Shown one piece after another: positions 58,491 to 64,000 of a DNA stretch of 64,000 nt; the stretch's first letter is position 1; every line of letters starts with the position of its first letter. The notes beneath the pieces are model-generated. The model did no database searches, was not told where the DNA came from, and saw only the letters and a list, made by a program, of their open reading frames with translations. The translations under genes and the position numbers were made by a program. Source of the DNA: Oreohelix idahoensis (Eukaryota > Mollusca > Gastropoda > Stylommatophora > Oreohelicidae); the NCBI GenBank assembly GCA_024509875.1, contig JAMPIV010017546.1, positions 62,001 through 126,000 of the forward strand. The letters run 5' to 3'.

Positions 58491-59874
58491 TGTTACGCAC
58501 GGATCATTATTATTTTTCGTTTGTATAAACATTTTTTCATATGTATGATCATTTTTTTGACTGAAGTGTGTATTATGTTTTCTATGGTCAAAGGGACATA
58601 ATCCGAGTTATCGAAACTACAATTTGTTAGGAGTTGCCTTCTCTTGTATAGAGACACGTTCGGTCTATAATTTCTTGAACGAAGCGTGACCACATCTCCT
58701 TATTTGGTAGTATCAGTCAACTATGGTAGATGTCTGAAACCTTTCTTAACGCTTCTTTTCATGACCATAAAAAGGCGCGACTGTGTAAGACTTTTATCTC
58801 GAATGTTCTTCGAATCGTCTTATTGTGAACGGCAACTCAGAGATTGTCGTTCTGCGCATGTCAAACCGGGAGTTCGTTCTGTGTGTTCCGCCCAGTTGGG
58901 GAGTTTAGAAATGGTTTAAGAAGCGAGCAGACGCAACTGCGTCTTGTGATTCTCTGAGGGAAATACAGTGTCTTAGTGAGTTAGTTAGCTAACTAGACTA
59001 TTTCCCAGTATTATGCAGCCTGCCTGGAGGCATATGTTCATGGTTGATTTTCCGAAATAAGGTAATTCCTCTTGTATCGAACTTTATGCTATCGTCTAGA
59101 GGTTCGTCATTTTGTCGCCTATTTGCTCGCCTGTGTGATGCAAAATGGAGAGGTACTTTGACTAGGATTAAGTCACCGGTATCTGTATACCTGAACTAGT
59201 TAAATATATATGGGTCGCTCTAGACCAACAAGACTGTTGTCTGTGTTCCAGGATTCGTTATATCAGAGATCACGTCCAAGTCAGATGGTTAGACTTAGGA
59301 ACATTATAAAGGTCGAGCTGACCTGTAGCCCATGTATGCTATTCACGTGCAGACAGTGAACGGACTTATTGTATACAACTGATCTGCTAGCATCAGAATG
59401 GGAGCATTTATTATTGTTTATGAACATTGAAGATCTGTAGCTGACACTGTTGCAGAAGTTATAGAAATTATTATTATTTATACAGCTTCACGAACTAGCA
59501 CTCGATGATTGATGAATTTCTGAATCTATTGAACTGTGATGTCTTATGACGCATATATACAACAGCTATCATTGCTGACTACAGAAATTGTTTTCAATGT
59601 GCCATATCATCTTGCTGAACTCGTTAACCATGTTGATGTCATAAGTATCATGACTGTTTTGTGGCGTGCAATAAATGAAAGAAACTTATACAACGAAGTT
59701 ACCCTTTCTATGACTCTACACGTCATGTTGCCTGTGTGATAACCCATTGAACTGTTCCACTACCACATACACAGCAACATCCTAAATCAGAGAAGACACC
59801 TACATCTTACACTTTAACACCAGGTGTCGATAAGGGTGGCAAGTTACCACTTCAGCACAAATCCACCCTTATCA
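58491..59874 (+). repeat. 3' LTR of element C
   Basis: 1384 bp, TGTTACGCACGG to CACCCTTATCA, followed by CTGTG (59875-59879). Confidence 0.95.
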
Positions 59875-59879
59875 CTGTG

Positions 59880-60959
59880 TAAACATGGCACGATTGGTTA
59901 GACCCGCCAATATAGTCAATCAGAGGCGTCAGGTCAGCACCACATTTTCAAATAAACTTACTAAAGAACCAGTGCGTTGAGCGCCAGTGCATATTTTTCT
60001 AAATAAAAGCCTGGGACATCGGCAGATCGGATTTTGTGCCTATTCATTGCCAGTCAACGTAATTCTGTATTATTTCCATGAATTGTGGGACCGTGGTCCT
60101 AAAGTTATTGAGCAGCACCTGGTCTGAGCTTTGCTGAACCTAGAGGCTGACAGCATACTCCTGGGTCCAGATAGTGACCAGTGAGGTGTCTCCAGAACAC
60201 AGGGAGGCCATCGAGCAGAGGAGTCCTTTCCTGCCGCCATCACGAAAGATAAGCGTCTGTGGCCAGAGGAGCTCAACATTATGCCCCCCCCCCCCTCAAA
60301 ATCTGACTTTATAATAAAACAGAGGGAAAATACAGTGTTTAAATTGATAGGAACTGTGAACTTTTCCCCATACTATTTCCAAGATAAACAAACACTTGAA
60401 GTCATGATGACAAATACCAACATAGCTTGAAAAAAACAAAACCAGTATTACCTCATATTACTACTACACAACTGACACACATAGGATAATATTAATAAAA
60501 TATGTCACTACAAGGTTCATATTGATAAATTCTGTACATATAAATTGTAATTACAATTGATTGTGATTCCTGGTTCACTTTGTAGTTGAATCAGGACATA
60601 TATATTAGTGAAAGTAATTAATACATATTTATATTTGAAACTTTACCAGTGCCTCATTTAAGATAGTCTTATAGAGTGTTAAATGTGTGTGAGTGTCACA
60701 GTGTTGTCAAGCGTGGTGGAATAAATTAAATTGTTTATCTGTCTGTTGTTGTTGTGACTTACACTTCATCATATACATACCCTAGACATTTAACGTAGTC
60801 ATCACAATATTCCAGAATAATTCTGACTGAGGTATAATGTGGTAGCAAGTAAGGTTATCTGTAAAACACTACACCTATTAGATACAGATACCTTCACAGC
60901 TGATCTCAGTCAGTACACTAAGTCCCCTATAAATATTTATAACATCCCACTTTACCACA
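59880..60959 (+). repeat. 3' part of the 5' LTR of element D
   Basis: 60055-60959 aligns with the second half of the solo LTR (CAACGTAATTCTGTATT near 60055; CCCTAGACATT at 60781). It ends CCACA, six bases before the primer site. A C-run lies at about 60283-60295. Confidence 0.65.
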
Positions 60960-60964
60960 TATAT

Positions 60965-60984
60965 TGGGGTCTCGCTCCAGGGAT
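60965..60984 (+). promoter_or_regulatory. Primer-binding site of element D (tRNA-Pro-like)
   Basis: TGGGGTCTCGCTCCAGGGAT shares its first ten bases with the E site and ends AGGGAT, near the tRNA-Pro primer complement. Confidence 0.62.
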
Positions 60985-61147
60985 ATTGAACTTTCTCCTG
61001 TTATAGATATTGGGAATAATAAGAATTAAAAGGTATCCTTCGGTGGAAATAAATAACGTTGAGCTCTCAGTGCCTGTGGTGTCTTTGGATAAGTAATATC
61101 AGAGTGTATTGTTTAGTTAGACATTACCTACATTTACCTGTTAGAAA

Positions 61148-63358
61148 ATGGCGGACCTGGCCAAATTTCGATCTGCTGCTGTACAGACTGCGAAAGAGTT
61201 AGGAATGGACGGGCAAATTATGATTGCTTATGTCACTGCTGAATGTGACAAATATATTGAACGGGAAGAAAGAAGATTAGAAAAAGAGGCCGAAAGAAAA
61301 CTAGAATCTGAAAGATTGGCCGAAGATAAGAGGTTAGAGGCTGAAAAGGAAATTAAGAGGTTGCAGATTGAGGCTGAGGCTAAGAGGTTGCAGATTGAGG
61401 CTGACAAAGAGGCTAAAGCATTGGAAGCCGAGGAAAGAAGACAGGCTGCAGAAAGAGAAGAGAAGAAATTAGCTGCAGAAAGGGAAGCAGAAGAAAGAAG
61501 ATTGACTGCAGAGAGGGAAGCAGAAAAGGAGGAGAAGAGATTACAAAGGGAACATGAGTTACGACTAAGGGAGTTTGAGTTTCAAGGTCATGCTCATGAA
61601 AATGGTGCCAGTCCCTTTATCTCTGATGCCACTGCTAGACAGGGAGCCTCAACCTCAGCTATGAATTTTCATTTAGATCATTTTGTTGAGAAAGACGATG
61701 ATATTGAGAGCTATCTAAATAGATATGAACTATTAGCTACCACATATGGGTTAGAGAGAGAAAGGTGGAGCTTAAAGTTATCTCAAGGTCTTCGTGGGGC
61801 AGCTTATGAAGTTTTTGCCAAAATGAGCAGAGGTGATCAGGAAAATTATGACATGCTAAAGCAGGCTCTTTTGTTAAGATATGAAAAGAACGCAGAATTT
61901 TATAGGAAAAAATTTAGGAATGCTAAACTACTGTCAGGTGAAACCTATCACCAGTTCTCTGCACGGTTAGAGACATACTTGGAGAAATGGACTTCTCTGG
62001 GGAAAACCCAAGATCTTAAGGAAATGGTCCTTATAGAACAATTAAGAGAGTCCATGGCTCCAGACCTGAGAAAGTTTCTCATGGAACAAGGTGCAGAGAG
62101 GCTGGGTGAGTTGCTAAATGTTGCAGAAAGGTATCAAGCGGCTCAGGCAGAGGTATCAGGTAATAAAAAGAAACAAGTAGACAATTATCAGGCACCACAG
62201 AACTTTAATGAATTTGATCATAGAGATAAAAATAAAGGTAAGCACCAGTTTGATAGGCCACGAAATGACTATAAAAATAAAACCCCACAATTCAATGAAA
62301 GGAAATATGATAACAGGAAACCCTTCAGACAGGAAGGAAAATATTGTCAAATATGCAGGATGCATAATCATAATACCAGAGAATGTGGTAGGAAGGTTCC
62401 TCCATATCACGCGGCATGCATGATAACAGTGGACAAGGGGAAGAAGAAACTGACAGAGAATCATATAAATCTTCAACATCCCCCCATCTGTGAAGAAGTG
62501 ACATGTAATGGGGCCAAGGTTAGGTGCCTTTACGATTCAGGTTTAGAATATGACTCAGTTGTGAGTGCAACCCTAGTGCACCCTGAACAGTATACCACAG
62601 AGAAAGTGGAGATACAAGGGGCCGTAAAGGGAATATCCACCATGACACTTCCCGTAGCCGTGATCAATGTAGAAACAAGGTACGTGGAAGGAGTGATTAG
62701 AGCAGCCGTGTGTGACGATCCTAATTACCCGCTGGTGTTAGGAAGTAAATATGTTTTTCTAGGAAGCCCTATAAAACCTGTGGTAATGGCAACGCTTCAG
62801 GTCAGGTCGACCCCTAGTAGAAAGGAGGAGGAACCCCCATTAACCTTTTCTGATAAACAGATGAGAAAGGCCCAGGCAAAGGACAAATCATTAAAACCTT
62901 GCTTTGACAAATTGCTAAACAGCCATGCACACCCTAAGAAAGGACAATTTTACTTGAGGGATGGACTGCTCCACAGGAAGGCGGGAGCAGGACCCAAAGG
63001 ATATGGACAGTTGGTACTCCCAACTCCCTACAGAGAAGAAGTGATGGCAAAATCACATGTTGTACCAGACGGTGGACACCAGAGAAATGGGACTACCCGT
63101 CAAAGGACATCAGAAAAATTCTACTGGCCCCAAGTAGCTGCTGATATTGCACAATTTTTGGGGGCCTGTGAAAAATGTAGCAAGGTACAGTCCCCAAGTT
63201 GGGAAAATCATAATCAGATGCCAGCCAAGCATTCTGAAACATATGGGCCTAACAATAACAAGGAAAATAACAATAATAAGGTTGACATAGAGGATAGGTA
63301 TCCACCTTTCCCCTGTCACAAAATTAACAATGATACAACGTTAAAATATCTCCAATGA
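61148..63358 (+). CDS. gag: Gag-protease-integrase-zinc polyprotein of element D, uninterrupted
   Basis: The ATG at 61148 sits in an AAAATGG context. Residues about 35-140 are a coiled coil rich in E-A-E-R and K-R-L-Q-I-E repeats. Residues about 170-340 are the SCAN-like capsid (W-S-L-K-L-S-Q-G-L-R-G). A CX2CX4HX4C zinc knuckle lies at about 399-412. The protease has D-S-G at about 463 and L-G-S-K-Y-V-F-L-G near 535. The HHCC domain spans about 636-677. Then the sequence leaves integrase similarity for 60 Asn-rich residues and stops inside the 3' LTR. No stop or frameshift disturbs 736 codons, in contrast to A. It could supply capsid and protease but not reverse transcription or integration. 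The odd tail suggests a deletion fused the frame to other sequence. Confidence 0.9.
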   Translation: MADLAKFRSAAVQTAKELGMDGQIMIAYVTAECDKYIEREERRLEKEAERKLESERLAEDKRLEAEKEIKRLQIEAEAKRLQIEADKEAKALEAEERRQAAEREEKKLAAEREAEERRLTAEREAEKEEKRLQREHELRLREFEFQGHAHENGASPFISDATARQGASTSAMNFHLDHFVEKDDDIESYLNRYELLATTYGLERERWSLKLSQGLRGAAYEVFAKMSRGDQENYDMLKQALLLRYEKNAEFYRKKFRNAKLLSGETYHQFSARLETYLEKWTSLGKTQDLKEMVLIEQLRESMAPDLRKFLMEQGAERLGELLNVAERYQAAQAEVSGNKKKQVDNYQAPQNFNEFDHRDKNKGKHQFDRPRNDYKNKTPQFNERKYDNRKPFRQEGKYCQICRMHNHNTRECGRKVPPYHAACMITVDKGKKKLTENHINLQHPPICEEVTCNGAKVRCLYDSGLEYDSVVSATLVHPEQYTTEKVEIQGAVKGISTMTLPVAVINVETRYVEGVIRAAVCDDPNYPLVLGSKYVFLGSPIKPVVMATLQVRSTPSRKEEEPPLTFSDKQMRKAQAKDKSLKPCFDKLLNSHAHPKKGQFYLRDGLLHRKAGAGPKGYGQLVLPTPYREEVMAKSHVVPDGGHQRNGTTRQRTSEKFYWPQVAADIAQFLGACEKCSKVQSPSWENHNQMPAKHSETYGPNNNKENNNNKVDIEDRYPPFPCHKINNDTTLKYLQ

Positions 63359-64000
63359 TACAACGTAGGGATAAAACTAATGCGTAAGCTGCTAGAATAC
63401 ATGATCGCCCACGCCGCGGGTCATCACCCGCCATGGAAATTAAATTGTTAGACTTGAAGGCAAAACGATCAAAAGGAAAAATCTGACTGAACGCGTGCTT
63501 GAAACTAGCGAGGCAAAAGGACGCAAATTGGTGGGGAAAGGAGGAAAAAGTCACGTCCCCCAAGTTGACATAAAGTAAAGAAATCGACAAAAGGGACCTT
63601 GGATATTATACGCCCCAGTCATTTATTGGACGCTTTTGCAATAACTTAGCCCGTTTATTTGAATGCAGTGATGAATTCCAGAAGATTCTAGAAAATATTT
63701 GAAAAGTAACTTTTCTTAATAATAATGTTAGGAATATAAAACCTAGCTGGCCGGATGGCCCATCTTGAGCAGTGAAATAATATGCTTTCATTTATACAGA
63801 CGGACAGATAATAAGAAAGATATTGACAAAAGACTGTGTTGTTCATATCAGCGAACGTCTGCATTGAGATAAAACCTGTCACTAATTTTCAAAAAAGTAT
63901 GGCCTTGAAGACGCAAGTGCTAAAATCTAGTGGAATGAAGAGACGGGGTGGGATGGTGAATTGTGGCTAAAAATAACTTTAAAGGCAGAATTGTGTAGGG
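63331..64000 (+). repeat. 3' LTR of element D (continues past window)
   Basis: It starts TGATACAACG, matching the solo LTR start at 47178, and shares GTAGGGATAAAA, CGCCCACGCC, AATATGCTTTCA and TATTGACAAAAGACTG with it. AATGATACAACGT occurs twice at the border (63329-63341 and 63354-63366). There is no good polypurine tract before it. Confidence 0.72.

Larger units (their letters stand above)
49798..59874 (+). mobile_element. Element C: full-length Gmr1-like LTR retrotransposon (INT before RT), 10077 bp
   Basis: LTRs of 1385 and 1384 bp bracket a 1.6-kb leader, a single gag-pol frame and a 0.8-kb 3' region. TG/CA ends and CTGTG duplications fix the borders. By eye the LTRs differ only by about three 1-bp homopolymer indels, which marks a very recent insertion. 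Domain order is Gag, Cys motif, protease, integrase, reverse transcriptase, RNase H, as in B. The proteins of B and C are clearly homologous throughout, but their LTRs do not resemble each other. Three frameshifts interrupt coding (about 53240, 53763, 57350). Confidence 0.95.
59880..64000 (+). mobile_element. Element D: Ty3/Gypsy (Gmr1-like lineage) element with intact gag-protease ORF and no RT
   Basis: The layout is: end of a 5' LTR (to about 60959), primer site, leader, a 736-codon ORF of Gag, protease and the integrase zinc domain, then straight into a 3' LTR at 63331 that runs off the window. Integrase core, RT and RNase H are absent. LTR identity is supported by the solo LTR at 47178-48877, which matches both the start (63331 on) and the end (before 60959). 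The start of the 5' LTR is not resolved. Confidence 0.82.

Overview
The window looks like repeat-dense, AT-rich animal nuclear DNA, made almost entirely of transposable elements in several states of decay. I found no intact host gene, no rRNA and no tRNA. The mix of INT-first Ty3/Gypsy elements, CR1-like and RNase H-bearing LINEs, a Tc1-like transposase and many minisatellites fits a marine invertebrate. A mollusc or another lophotrochozoan is my best guess, but the species is inferred, not shown.

Five related LTR retrotransposons dominate, named A to E here. B (17814-26900, +) and C (49798-59874, +) are long elements with one gag-pol frame in the order Gag, Cys motif, protease, integrase, reverse transcriptase, RNase H. 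Integrase therefore lies BEFORE reverse transcriptase, the arrangement known from the Gmr1 group of Ty3/Gypsy elements. Both have near-identical LTRs and perfect 5-bp target duplications, but each carries a few frameshifts. A (1-5532, +), D (about 59880-64000, +) and E (15881-32744, -) form a second lineage. It has a long coiled-coil Gag, a SCAN-like capsid, a D-T/S-G protease, an N-terminal integrase zinc domain and a tRNA-Pro-like primer site. All three have lost the reverse transcriptase by deletion.

Layout: 1-5532 element A; 7648-8508 a 36-bp minisatellite; 8725-12465 a decayed RNase H-bearing LINE split by an unrecognised 1.1-kb block; 12466-15465 no recognisable gene; 15466-34480 a three-level nest (a minus-strand CR1-like LINE interrupted by E, which is itself interrupted by B), with every insertion junction resolved to the base by target duplications; 34481-39050 no recognisable gene; 39050-41180 a homopolymer-rich tract, a broken Tc1-like transposase and twin (TA)n arrays; 41181-47165 LINE fragments and minisatellites; 47178-48877 a probable solo LTR of the D family; 49798-59874 element C; about 59880-64000 element D, running off the window.

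Functionally, B and C are the only copies encoding a complete set of enzymes, apart from frameshifts. A, D and E keep Gag/protease information without reverse transcriptase, so they could move only with enzymes supplied by a relative. Minisatellites with units of 20-42 bp occur throughout, one of them (27 bp) at two loci about 29 kb apart.
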